Origin: Williamsia muralis NBRC 105860
GTDB taxonomy: Bacteria > Actinomycetota > Actinomycetes > Mycobacteriales > Mycobacteriaceae
Length of the DNA stretch: 64,000 nucleotides
Direction of reading: 5' to 3'
Assembly: GCF_001598915.1 (NCBI RefSeq)
Contig: NZ_BDAP01000002.1
Coordinates: 1 to 64,000 of the forward strand
Made by a program: the position numbers and the translations under genes
Shown: positions 1 to 7,882 of the stretch, one piece after another
Layout of the letters: every line of letters begins with the position of its first letter
Numbering within the stretch: position 1 is the first letter of the stretch
The notes under the pieces: generated by a model
The model's database searches: none
What the model saw: the letters and a program-made list of their open reading frames with translations, nothing else
Told to the model about the DNA's origin: nothing

Positions 1-376
1 CACCATGCACCATTCCCGGCGGACCCTCATATGCGGCGCCGAGGTGGAACTCAGACCAGGCCTCGCCCTCCCGGTCGTGGTGGATCTTCAGGGGCGGCGC
101 CAGGGCATTTCGGACTCCGACGACGGCGTTCCCCCACGGCATCGACAACCCCGAGGGCGTTATCCGGACACCGTAGGAACCGTCGATCTGCTGGGTCCTC
201 AGCTGGGCGGTGGCCTGCTCGATCTGTGACTGAACCGTGCGTACGGTCTCCTCGTCGACCGTCGTACGGATCGTCGCGTCCACGAGGTCTCGTACCGCCA
301 CCGCGAGCGGCTCGAAGACCCCGCGCAACCGCGCGATCTCGTCGTCGCTCAGATCTTCCTGCAGAAATTGCACCAT
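1..376 (-). CDS. PaaI-like hotdog-fold thioesterase, C-terminus cut by window edge
   Basis: Reading the minus strand from ATG at 376 gives a protein beginning MVQFLQEDLSDDE that stays open to base 1. The last visible residues are a Tyr-Glu-Gly-Pro-Pro-Gly-Met-Val-His-Gly run, typical of the 4HBT/PaaI hotdog family, where the His-Gly-Gly segment lines the acyl-CoA site. These enzymes hydrolyse acyl-CoA thioesters in the cytoplasm; the substrate cannot be read here. About 125 codons are visible and the catalytic half lies outside the window. An in-frame stop upstream of 376 limits the start. No strong ribosome binding site precedes it. Confidence 0.75.
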   Translation of the reverse strand, partial: MVQFLQEDLSDDEIARLRGVFEPLAVAVRDLVDATIRTTVDEETVRTVQSQIEQATAQLRTQQIDGSYGVRITPSGLSMPWGNAVVGVRNALAPPLKIHHDREGEAWSEFHLGAAYEGPPGMVHG

Positions 377-436
377 CGGAGAACTAGAACACGTTTCCGT
401 TTTCGATGTCCACCATCGATCGGCGCCGCCTGCGGG

Positions 437-733
437 CTACACGCTGGTGTCGGTCTCGTACTTCGTCAGGCCGGGAGCGCCGGCAAGCAGCGGGCCGAGC
501 TCGGTGATGGCACCCGGACCTGCCCGGAACTCGCGGTAGGCAGCGTCGTGCTTCTCCGATTCCCAACGCTCCACGATCATCCAATGATTCGGATCAGCGC
601 TGTCGACCAGCACCTCGACGCCCTCGCACCCGTCGAACGCACGTGTGTCGGCGAGAACCTTTGTCATGAGCTCCTTGGCGTCTGACAGGGCTTCGGGCTT
701 GAAGGTCACTTCGAGCAGAGCGGTCAACGACAT
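437..733 (-). CDS. Antibiotic biosynthesis monooxygenase (ABM) domain protein
   Basis: This 98-residue protein has the size and pattern of single-domain ABM dimeric alpha/beta-barrel proteins. It has an N-terminal strand (LTALLEVTFKP), a helix rich in Lys/Glu, a Cys-Glu-Gly-Val-Glu segment, and a HWMIVERWES strand followed by a helix ending in an Ala-Tyr-Arg-Glu-Phe-like segment. Family members include quinol and haem-degrading monooxygenases and many proteins of unknown substrate. It lies in the same direction as the neighbouring thioesterase and may share a transcript. The reaction cannot be assigned. Confidence 0.8.
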   Translation of the reverse strand: MSLTALLEVTFKPEALSDAKELMTKVLADTRAFDGCEGVEVLVDSADPNHWMIVERWESEKHDAAYREFRAGPGAITELGPLLAGAPGLTKYETDTSV

Positions 734-779
734 CGTGGTCTCCCATTTCTGTGCACTGATGGTGTCCTGATCAAACTAC

Positions 780-1571
780 TCACCGGCGGGAAGTGCTCCG
801 CCGATAACAGCGAACTGCCGCGAACCCGAAGACAGCTGCCCAGACCGCGACGTTCCCCACACAGACCCACAGCGAGATGTGCTCGCCGTAGACGGTGTCG
901 CCGCCGGTCATCGGGTAGCCCGCCAGCGTGCTCACGCCGAACATCGGGGTGAACATCGAGAACGTCAGCATCGCGCCCTTGAGCGGCACAAAAAGGTTGC
1001 CGGCGAAAGCCAGCAGCGTCAGCACACCGCCGAGCACCTGGGTCGCCCCGTCCGATCGAAGCGCACTGCCGACTGCCAGGCCGAATGCCGCGAACACCCC
1101 GGAGCCCAGCCACCCCAGCACCACACACAACACCCATTGGTCTGCCGGTGCGCTGGCTCCGGTGGCCAGGCCGACCGCAGAGAGCAAGACCAAGGGCATC
1201 GCCGCGACCGCAAGGGCCACCGTCACCTTCGACATCACGTATCCCAGCGGTGTCAGCGGCGTCATACGCAGGGTCCTCGTCCACCCGGCTTGCTGCTCGG
1301 AGGCCACCGAGGCCGCGGTGGTGGTTGTCGCGAGGATCGCGCCATAGATTCCCATGTGCACCATGACGTAGGCCGCGGTGTCGGCACTGCCGATCCGGCC
1401 GCTGCCGTAGTCGGTGGTGGCCCCGAAGATCACGTACATCAGCGTCGGGATGGCCAGGGTGAAGATCATCGCCCGCCGGTTGCGCAGGACCCGCCGCAGG
1501 TCGAGGCGTATGTACGTGGCCGTAAAGCCCCGGAGGGGCGACGCGATGTGAGTGTCGGTCAGGGTGGTCAC
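780..1571 (-). CDS. ABC-2 type exporter permease
   Basis: This 263-residue membrane protein has about six hydrophobic segments, the usual length and layout of an ABC2_membrane permease. The N-terminal cytosolic stretch (RLDLRRVLRNRRAM) leads into the first membrane helix. A conserved-looking segment with QQAGWTRTLRMTPL precedes helix 3. Its start codon overlaps the stop of the ATPase gene by 4 bases, so the two are translationally coupled and form one exporter. Such pairs commonly export drugs or lipids; the substrate is not visible. Confidence 0.9.
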   Translation of the reverse strand: MTTLTDTHIASPLRGFTATYIRLDLRRVLRNRRAMIFTLAIPTLMYVIFGATTDYGSGRIGSADTAAYVMVHMGIYGAILATTTTAASVASEQQAGWTRTLRMTPLTPLGYVMSKVTVALAVAAMPLVLLSAVGLATGASAPADQWVLCVVLGWLGSGVFAAFGLAVGSALRSDGATQVLGGVLTLLAFAGNLFVPLKGAMLTFSMFTPMFGVSTLAGYPMTGGDTVYGEHISLWVCVGNVAVWAAVFGFAAVRCYRRSTSRR

Positions 1572-2494
1572 AGGGTGATCCTTTCGGGGGTCCGGTCGTG
1601 GTCCGAGGTGAGTGCGACAAATGCGTCTTCGAGGTTGCGCGAGCCGATTTCGACATCGCGCGCACCTGTCTGCGTGAGAAGGAAGCGCGCCAGGTCATCT
1701 GACTTTTCAGTGCGAAGAATGGTCCGTCCGCCCCGCTCGCCGACCTCGGCGAGATCTCCGAACGCGGCCTGCGTCCGGGCGACATCGCTCGGCGACATCA
1801 ACGCCGAGACGCTGCGTCCACTGGCCTGCGCACGAATACTCGCAACCGAACCGTCCGCGACTATGCGCCCGTTGGCCACCATCACGATGCGGTCGGCGAA
1901 AGCATCCGCTTCCTCGAGGTAGTGCGTGGCGAACACCACGGTGCGGCCCCGGCGGGCATCAGCACGCATCGTCGCCCAGAAGGATCGTCGAGACTCCACG
2001 TCCATGCCTGCCGTCGGTTCGTCCAGCACGATGAGGTCTGGGTCGGGCAACAGGGCCAGCGCGAACTTGAGTCGTTGCTGTTCGCCGCCAGAACATTTCG
2101 AGACCTTGCGGTCCGCGATCCCGGTCAGCTGTGCGCGCTCGATGACCTCCGCGGCAGCGGCAGCGTCGCCGAACGTTCCTGCGACGATGCGGACGGTCTC
2201 GGCGACGGTGAAGTCGGGGAGCAACCCGCCTGTCTGCAGCACCGCAGCAATCCGTCCGTCGCCGGCGGCCGTCACCGGGTTCTGGCCGAAGATGCTGACC
2301 GTTCCCGAGTCGGGTGTCGAGAGTCCCAGCATCATGTCGATGGTTGTGGTCTTACCTGCGCCATTGGGCCCCAGAAACGCGACCATCTCGCCGGCCGCGA
2401 TACGGAGATCGATGCCGTCCACGGCGCGCACAGGCCCGCCCGCCGAGTCGAATGTCTTTGTCAATCCGCTCAGTTCGAGCGCCGTTGTGTTCAT
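1568..2494 (-). CDS. ABC exporter ATP-binding protein (DrrA-like)
   Basis: This 308-residue ATPase has a Walker A motif GPNGAGKTTT (about residues 43-52), a signature loop CSGGEQQRL (about 134-142; Cys and Glu replace the usual Leu and Gln), and Walker B LIVLDEP followed by an H-loop in FATHYLEEAD. A C-terminal extension of about 80 residues after the ATPase core is typical of DrrA/CcmA-type exporters. It powers the ABC-2 permease encoded immediately downstream. The FetB-like gene is transcribed divergently from the 94-bp gap upstream, which holds a perfect palindrome. Confidence 0.93.
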   Translation of the reverse strand: MNTTALELSGLTKTFDSAGGPVRAVDGIDLRIAAGEMVAFLGPNGAGKTTTIDMMLGLSTPDSGTVSIFGQNPVTAAGDGRIAAVLQTGGLLPDFTVAETVRIVAGTFGDAAAAAEVIERAQLTGIADRKVSKCSGGEQQRLKFALALLPDPDLIVLDEPTAGMDVESRRSFWATMRADARRGRTVVFATHYLEEADAFADRIVMVANGRIVADGSVASIRAQASGRSVSALMSPSDVARTQAAFGDLAEVGERGGRTILRTEKSDDLARFLLTQTGARDVEIGSRNLEDAFVALTSDHDRTPERITL

Positions 2495-2553
2495 GGTTTA
2501 CAGCCTGCGGGCCACCGCGGTCCGTCACCCACGGCTAATGTCACGAGATCGGC

Positions 2554-2567
2554 ATGACAGATGTCAT
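2554..2567. promoter_or_regulatory. Palindromic putative operator between divergent transporter genes
   Basis: The sequence ATGACA-GA-TGTCAT is a perfect inverted repeat with 6-bp arms. It sits between the ABC-2 exporter genes and the FetB-like gene. It lies just 5' of the AGGAGGT ribosome binding site (2574-2580) of the rightward gene, a suitable place for a repressor site. No regulator gene is adjacent, so any cognate factor is unknown. Confidence 0.4.
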
Positions 2568-2588
2568 CTGGGCAGGAGGTCGATCCCG

Positions 2589-3347
2589 TTGTCCGACACG
2601 GTCGTCCGAATCGGGCCGGCGCTGGCCGTCGCTGTGGTGCTGCTGGCCGTCGTGGCGGTCGCGGTCACTTATCTGGGCCGCGCCGGGCACGAACGCGCCG
2701 TGGCCTGGTCGTCGGTGCGTGCGGCCGTTCAGCTCGGTCTGCTGGCGGTGGTGCTGGGACTGCTTGTCCGTCACATCTGGTTGTCCGCCGGATTCGTGGT
2801 GCTGATGGCTCTGGTGGCCGCCTGGACGGCGGCGGGCCGGGTGATCGGCCGTCGTCCGACGATGTCCGAGACAGCCCGATTACTGCTGCCGGTCGCCGCA
2901 CCATCAAATGTGGTGGTGAGCGCATTGATTGTCGTGGGCGTGCTACCCGCAACCGGTCTCGCGCTGATACCGAGCGCCGGCATCATGATCGGCGGCGCGA
3001 TGAACACCACCTCGTTGACTGGTCGCCGCGCTCTGGACGAACTGACGTCGCGACGCGGTGAGGTGGAGGCCGCGATGTCGCTCGGGCTGTCGAATCATCA
3101 GGCGCGGATGGAGATTTGTCGCACCGCTGCGTCCACGGCCCTGATCCCCGCCCTCGACCAGACCCGGACGGTCGGGTTGGTCACCATTCCCGGTGCGTTC
3201 GTGGGAATGGTGCTGGGCGGCGCGTCCACCACCGACGCCGCTGTGATGCAGCTCTTCGTGCTCATCTCCATCCTGGCGGTGAGCTCGTGCGCGATGGTGG
3301 CCACCACCGATCTGGTCGCGCGGGGTGTGCTCGTGGCACGACGGTGA
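2589..3347 (+). CDS. FetB/YbbM-like UPF0014 family membrane permease
   Basis: Translation from TTG at 2589 gives 252 residues with about seven hydrophobic segments, the expected size of UPF0014 (FetB) permeases. A perfect AGGAGGT eight bases upstream decides this start; longer in-frame extensions run through the divergent gene and are rejected. The family motif region IPSAGIMIGGAMNTTSLTGRR and the later segment IPALDQTRTVGLVTIPGAFVGMVLGGA are clear. E. coli FetB works with an ATPase, FetA, in iron export, but no FetA-like gene is adjacent here. The ATPase at 1568-2494 is DrrA-like and already paired. Confidence 0.88.
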   Translation: MSDTVVRIGPALAVAVVLLAVVAVAVTYLGRAGHERAVAWSSVRAAVQLGLLAVVLGLLVRHIWLSAGFVVLMALVAAWTAAGRVIGRRPTMSETARLLLPVAAPSNVVVSALIVVGVLPATGLALIPSAGIMIGGAMNTTSLTGRRALDELTSRRGEVEAAMSLGLSNHQARMEICRTAASTALIPALDQTRTVGLVTIPGAFVGMVLGGASTTDAAVMQLFVLISILAVSSCAMVATTDLVARGVLVARR

Positions 3348-3371
3348 GCGAGTGAGTCTTGTCGAGTCGGG

Positions 3372-4475
3372 TCACGCCTGGTGCACGAGTTCGGCTGCGC
3401 GTTGAGCTGCTCGTCGGCCGATTTCGGTCAGCCAGTACGACGGGGCCTTCATCGCTTGCGTTGTGGAACCTGCCATTTCCGTCAGCGAATAGGTCGGCAC
3501 GTCGATACCCGCGTCGACCTGGCCGGCAACCACTACCACCGAGACGTGGCTTTCAGCGGCGAGGGAGACGATGTGCCCAACGATCTTGCCGGTGAGCGAT
3601 GTGTGGTCGAACCTGCCCTCGCCGGTGATGATCAGATCCGCTTCCGGCGCGGCCGACGTGAGACCGGTCAGGCCGCACACCCGCGCTGCACCTGGGGTGA
3701 TCCGTGCTCGCCACGCCGCCGCCAGGCCGAATGCGACGCCCCCCGCCGCGCCCATTCCGGGCATCGACGGATCGGCAGCGAGCCCGGCGTCGGCCAACAG
3801 ATCCACCCATCGACGCAGTCCCCGGTCCAGCTCTTCAACGATCTGTGCATCGGCGCCTTTCTGTGGCCCGAACACGCTCGCCGCTCCCGCCGGACCGAAC
3901 AGCACGGCAGAGGTGTCGGCAAGCAGCTCGACGTCGGCCGGTGGACTCAGTAACGAGGACGTGTCGACACGCTCGGCCACGAGGAGACCCGCCCCGCCTT
4001 CGGGAACCGGCCTGCCCGCCCGGTCGAAGACTTCGAGGCCAAGCGCACGTAGAGCACCCAATCCTCCGTCCGTCGAGGCGGAACCGCCCAGCGCCACAGT
4101 CAGTCTCGAACAGTCGGTGCGCCGGATCACCTCGCCGAGTCCGCGAGACGTCGCGCCGAGGGGGTCGAGCCGATCGAGGTAGGCGATTCCCGACGACTCG
4201 GCGAGCTCCACCACAGCGCGACCGTCAGGCATGTTCAGCCAGCGGGCTGACACCGGACGCCCGTGGGGACCGGTTGCCGTGTCGTGGGCGGACCACGTGG
4301 CATCTCCGACCGCTTGGGCAATTACCGCCAGCGTTCCCTCACCGCCGTCAGCCTGTGGCATGAAGACGAGTTCGTCGCCCGGGCGCGCCCGGGCCCAACC
4401 TCTGCTCAAGGCCTGCGCGACGTCCACTGCGCCAAGCGACCCCTTGAACGAGTCGGGCGCGATCAGAACTCTCAT
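3372..4475 (-). CDS. Glycerate kinase (GlxK family)
   Basis: From ATG at 4475 this encodes 367 residues, the usual length of type-II glycerate kinases. The N-terminus MRVLIAPDSFKGSLGA, the segment PQADGGEGT, the Gly-rich VALGGSASTDGGLGA and the later ITGEGRFDHTSLTGKI are family hallmarks. The enzyme phosphorylates glycerate with ATP, normally giving 2-phosphoglycerate for lower glycolysis. The start overlaps the stop of the upstream TIM-barrel gene as ATGA. It is the last gene of a four-gene coupled operon, which implies that glycerate (or tartronate semialdehyde reduced to it) is an end product of the encoded pathway. Confidence 0.93.
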   Translation of the reverse strand: MRVLIAPDSFKGSLGAVDVAQALSRGWARARPGDELVFMPQADGGEGTLAVIAQAVGDATWSAHDTATGPHGRPVSARWLNMPDGRAVVELAESSGIAYLDRLDPLGATSRGLGEVIRRTDCSRLTVALGGSASTDGGLGALRALGLEVFDRAGRPVPEGGAGLLVAERVDTSSLLSPPADVELLADTSAVLFGPAGAASVFGPQKGADAQIVEELDRGLRRWVDLLADAGLAADPSMPGMGAAGGVAFGLAAAWRARITPGAARVCGLTGLTSAAPEADLIITGEGRFDHTSLTGKIVGHIVSLAAESHVSVVVVAGQVDAGIDVPTYSLTEMAGSTTQAMKAPSYWLTEIGRRAAQRAAELVHQA

Positions 4476-5338
4476 CCGGCCAGCGGCGGCAAGACGAGAT
4501 CGCGGTACCGCTGTTTCATGTTCTCGATCACCTGGTGGCCGTCGGTTGACCACACTTTCTCGTTGAAGATCTCCACTTCGACATCGCCCTGATAGCCGGC
4601 CGCTCGCACCCACGTTCCGATGGTGTCGAAATCGATGACTCCGTCACCCATCATTCCGCGCGAGAGCAAGGGGTCGGCTTCCATCGGCACCAACCAGTCA
4701 CACACCTGGTAGGAGCTGATCCTGCCCTCTTTCCCGGCCTGCCGAATCTTGTTGTACAGCTCCGGATCCCACCAGACGTGGAAGGTGTCCACAACGACTC
4801 CCACGGCTTCGACGGGGTGCGGTGATGCCATCGACAACGCCTGTCCCAGGGTGGAAATCACCGCCCGATCGGCAGCAAACATGGGATGCAACGGTTCGAG
4901 CGCGATGCGGACACCACGGTCAATCGCGTAGGGAACCAGCTGCGCCAGACGGTCTTCCACTCGCGCGCGTGCCCCGATGAGATCGCGGTCCGGCAGACCG
5001 CCCATCACCATCACCAGCTCGGGAGCCCCGAGTTCGGCGGCCTCATCGAGTGCGCGACGATTGTCGTCGAGACCGTCATCGAGCACACCGGTCATGAATC
5101 CGCCCCGACACAGACTCGACACCCGAAGGCCCGCGTCCGCAATATGCTTCGCCGAAGAGGCGAGGCCGGCCTCTTGTACCCGATCTCGCCACAGACCGAC
5201 TGCGCCGAGGCCGGCACTGGCCGCCCCGTCCACAGCTTCTGCCAATGTCCACGAGTTGACGGTCTTGGTGTTCAGAGACAGTGTCGCGTAGGGATTGTCG
5301 AGGTCGTAGGGAGATGTCTGTACGGCTGTGGTCGTCAC
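4472..5338 (-). CDS. AP2-type TIM-barrel sugar isomerase/epimerase
   Basis: The 288-residue product starting at GTG 5338 shows the xylose-isomerase-like barrel (AP_endonuc_2 family). Probable metal ligands appear in order: Glu in IALEPLHP, Asp and His in VVDTFHVWWDPE, and Glu in DVEVEIFNE near the C-terminus. Members isomerise or epimerise sugars and keto-sugars; some catalyse beta-elimination of 3-keto-glycosides when paired with Gfo/Idh/MocA dehydrogenases. The start overlaps the DUF993 stop by 4 bases (GTGA), and the stop overlaps glycerate kinase by 4. A longer in-frame N-terminus exists but lacks family similarity. Confidence 0.88.
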   Translation of the reverse strand: MTTTAVQTSPYDLDNPYATLSLNTKTVNSWTLAEAVDGAASAGLGAVGLWRDRVQEAGLASSAKHIADAGLRVSSLCRGGFMTGVLDDGLDDNRRALDEAAELGAPELVMVMGGLPDRDLIGARARVEDRLAQLVPYAIDRGVRIALEPLHPMFAADRAVISTLGQALSMASPHPVEAVGVVVDTFHVWWDPELYNKIRQAGKEGRISSYQVCDWLVPMEADPLLSRGMMGDGVIDFDTIGTWVRAAGYQGDVEVEIFNEKVWSTDGHQVIENMKQRYRDLVLPPLAG

Positions 5339-6516
5339 GATCGGACTCCGTTCAGTTCGAGGTACAGACCCATACGATGAATTGCCAGCTCCGGGTCGGT
5401 GAGCAATCCCGCCTTGTCGGCCAGGACGAACAAGGTCGTCAGATGCTCCACGCTTCTCCCGGAGGCCAGCCCGCCAACCATCGAGAACCCGGACTGTCTG
5501 CCGCGTAACCATGACAGGAACGCGATTCCGGTCTTGTAGTAGTAGGTGGGCGAAGTGAAGATATGGCGACCGAGGTCCTCGGTGGACCTCAAGATTTGTT
5601 CTGCGCGTCGGACATTCCCGCGGTCGAGCTCCTGCAGAGCGGTGGACGCTGCCGGATAGATACCCGCGAAGATGCCGAGCAAAGCGTCGGAGTGACCACG
5701 TTCGTCACCGATGATCAACCGCGGGTAGTTGAAGTCGTCGCCGGTGTACATCCGCACGTTCGGCGGTAGCGTGCGCCGGAGCGCTATCTCGTGCTGCGCA
5801 TCGAGCAAGGAGACCTTGACGCCGTCGACCTTCGTGCTGTTGGCCTCGATGAGCCCACGGAACACGGCCGTCGCCTCCTCGACGTCGTCACTGCCCCAAT
5901 AGCCTTGCAACGCAGGGTCGAACATGGTGCCGAGCCAGTGCAGTATCACCGGACAATCCACCTCGGACAGCAGCGTGGTGTACACGGATACGTAGTCGTC
6001 GGGCGATTGCGCCACCCGAGCCAGTGCCCGCGACGCCATGATGATGATCGTGGCGCCCGACTCACCGACCACGGCGATCTGTTCGCGATAGGCGTCCAGG
6101 ACTGCGGTGAGACCGGCGGCTCCCGATGGGAGAGTGTCGATGTCGAGCTGATCGGTGCCTGCACCGCATGCGAGCATGCCCCCGGCGGCGGTCGCCTCGG
6201 CACCCGACCGTCTGATCAACTCGGCAGTCGCCGACCAGTCGAGGCCCATGCCCCGCTGCGCTGTGTCCATTGCGTCAGCGACCCCGAGTCCGTACGACCA
6301 CAACTCGTGTCGATAGGAAAGCGTGGCCTCCCAGTCGATGTCGGCGGGTGCACCGGGTGTGTTGTCTGCCGTCGCGCGTGGGATCACATGGGCTGCCGCG
6401 TACACCTTGCGAGAGGTGATGGGCGATGACGGCTTCGTCCATTCCCCGGGTTCGGCGAGCACATGATTGCCCCTGCCCGGCAGAGCAATGGACAGGTGCG
6501 CATCGGTGACGGTCAC
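5335..6516 (-). CDS. DUF993 family, dihydrodipicolinate-synthase-like TIM-barrel protein
   Basis: This 393-residue protein matches my recollection of the DUF993 family, often labelled DHDPS-like, although no biochemical activity is firmly attached to it. Visible segments include WSYGLGVADAMDTAQRGMGLDW near residue 85, a barrel strand with VILHWLGTMFDPALQGYWG, a Lys-containing strand VDGVKVSLLDA (candidate Schiff-base lysine) and FTSPTYYYKTGIAFLSWLRG. GTG at 6516 overlaps the dehydrogenase stop by 4 bases. By analogy with DHDPS folds it may be an aldolase or lyase that cleaves an oxidised sugar. That is inference from fold and neighbours only. Confidence 0.8.
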   Translation of the reverse strand: MTVTDAHLSIALPGRGNHVLAEPGEWTKPSSPITSRKVYAAAHVIPRATADNTPGAPADIDWEATLSYRHELWSYGLGVADAMDTAQRGMGLDWSATAELIRRSGAEATAAGGMLACGAGTDQLDIDTLPSGAAGLTAVLDAYREQIAVVGESGATIIIMASRALARVAQSPDDYVSVYTTLLSEVDCPVILHWLGTMFDPALQGYWGSDDVEEATAVFRGLIEANSTKVDGVKVSLLDAQHEIALRRTLPPNVRMYTGDDFNYPRLIIGDERGHSDALLGIFAGIYPAASTALQELDRGNVRRAEQILRSTEDLGRHIFTSPTYYYKTGIAFLSWLRGRQSGFSMVGGLASGRSVEHLTTLFVLADKAGLLTDPELAIHRMGLYLELNGVRS

Positions 6517-7670
6517 AGCGTGATCTCCGGCACGGCGAGACGGCGGCCCTCGGCCGAGCTCCGCAGGCCGAGTTCGGCCAGTTGCACACCGCGGGCTGCC
6601 GACAACAGTCCGTACCGATGCGGACGCTCGGCGATGACGTCTCGTAAGAACTCTTCCCATTGCAGCTTGAACCCGTTGTCGAGGTCGGCATTGGCGGGCA
6701 CGTCGAGCCATTGGTCCCGGAAGGGTTCGGTCACCGGCAGGTCGGGGTTCCAGACGGGTTTGGGTGTGTGGGATCGGTGTTGGGCGACACAGTTTCGCAA
6801 TCCCGCAACAGCTGAACCATGCGTGCCGTCCACCTGGAATTCGACCAGCTCATCGCGATGAACCCGCACTGTCCACGCCGAGTTGATCTGTGCCACAACG
6901 CCGTTCTCCATCTCAAAGATTCCGTATGCGGCGTCGTCGGCAGTGGCCGGGTATTCGTTGCCGTCTTCGTCCCATCGAACGGGGACGTGGGTGACAGCTT
7001 TGGCTGTGACGGACTCGACTTTGCCGAGGATGTTCTCGAGGACGTAGTTCCAGTGACAGAACATGTCCACGACGATGCCGCCACCGTCTTCGGCACGGTA
7101 GTTCCAGCTGGGACGCTGCGCCGGTTGACCGTCGCCCTCGAACACCCAGTAGCCGAACTCGCCCCGAAGAGAGAGGATCCGTCCGAAGAATCCCTCATCG
7201 ACGAGGCGACGCAGTTTGACCAGCCCTGGGAGATAGAGCTTGTCGTGGACGACACCGGTGGTGACCCCGGCGTTCTCCCCGATACGGGCGAGTTCGACAG
7301 CCTGCGTGAGCGTCTCGGCGGTCGGCTTCTCGGTGTAGATGTGCTTGCCCGCCTTCATCGCGGCGGCCAGCGCCTCTGCCCGCCGCGACGTCACCTGGGC
7401 GTCGAAGTAGATGTCGGTGCTCGGATCGTGGATGACCGCCGATGCGTCGGTGCTGTATTCGGCGATGCCGTGCAGAGAACACAGTTCCTGCAGTTTTGCC
7501 TCGTTGCGCCCGACGAGGATCGGTTCGAGCTGGACGCGGCTACCGTCAGCCAGGAGCAGGCCGCCGGAGTCACGAATGGGAAGTATCGATCGCATGAGGT
7601 GCTGGCGGTAGCCCATGCGGCCGGTGACGCCATTCATGGCGATGCGCAGGGTACGAGTCGAGGTGGACAT
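6513..7670 (-). CDS. Gfo/Idh/MocA family NAD(P)-dependent oxidoreductase
   Basis: From ATG 7670 the 385-residue product has an N-terminal Rossmann fold (IAMNGVTGRMGYRQHL, residues 10-25). The family EKP motif is at about 114-116 (TEKPTAET), where the Lys acts in hydride transfer. The C-terminal half carries VDMFCHWNYVLE. These enzymes oxidise a sugar or sugar-acid hydroxyl, often at C3. It is the first gene of the coupled catabolic operon, so oxidation is probably the first committed step. A 14-bp LacI-type operator lies about 130 bp upstream in the region shared with the divergent repressor gene. Confidence 0.92.
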   Translation of the reverse strand: MSTSTRTLRIAMNGVTGRMGYRQHLMRSILPIRDSGGLLLADGSRVQLEPILVGRNEAKLQELCSLHGIAEYSTDASAVIHDPSTDIYFDAQVTSRRAEALAAAMKAGKHIYTEKPTAETLTQAVELARIGENAGVTTGVVHDKLYLPGLVKLRRLVDEGFFGRILSLRGEFGYWVFEGDGQPAQRPSWNYRAEDGGGIVVDMFCHWNYVLENILGKVESVTAKAVTHVPVRWDEDGNEYPATADDAAYGIFEMENGVVAQINSAWTVRVHRDELVEFQVDGTHGSAVAGLRNCVAQHRSHTPKPVWNPDLPVTEPFRDQWLDVPANADLDNGFKLQWEEFLRDVIAERPHRYGLLSAARGVQLAELGLRSSAEGRRLAVPEITL

Positions 7671-7799
7671 GAGAATGCCTTTTCTTTGAACAGCCGATGC
7701 TCGATCGGCGGCCGGCCCGGGGCGCGGCAGAGCTGAAAGGGATGGACGGGAACACACGGGCGGGAAAGGTCACCCGAGTGGATTTCACAACTCAGCTTC

Positions 7800-7813
7800 G
7801 GAATGCGCTTTCC
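7800..7813. promoter_or_regulatory. LacI-family operator, site 1
   Basis: The 14-mer GGAATGCGCTTTCC is a near-perfect palindrome around a central GCGC, the usual LacI/GalR operator shape. On the minus strand it reads GGAAAGCGCATTCC, identical to site 2 at 8977-8990. The plus-strand left flank CTCAGCTTC (7791-7799) also recurs at site 2. It lies between the divergent dehydrogenase operon and the repressor gene, so it could control both. Confidence 0.72.
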
Positions 7814-7882
7814 AAGCTATGCTGCTCTCAACGATTGGTCAATAGGCACATCGAGCCGATGCAGAGGCGAAAGGTCGTTGAG

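Noticed and set aside
1926-2588. N-terminal extension of about 220 codons on the FetB-like gene
   Set aside because: It runs antisense through the ABC ATPase gene; the AGGAGGT before TTG 2589 fixes the real start.
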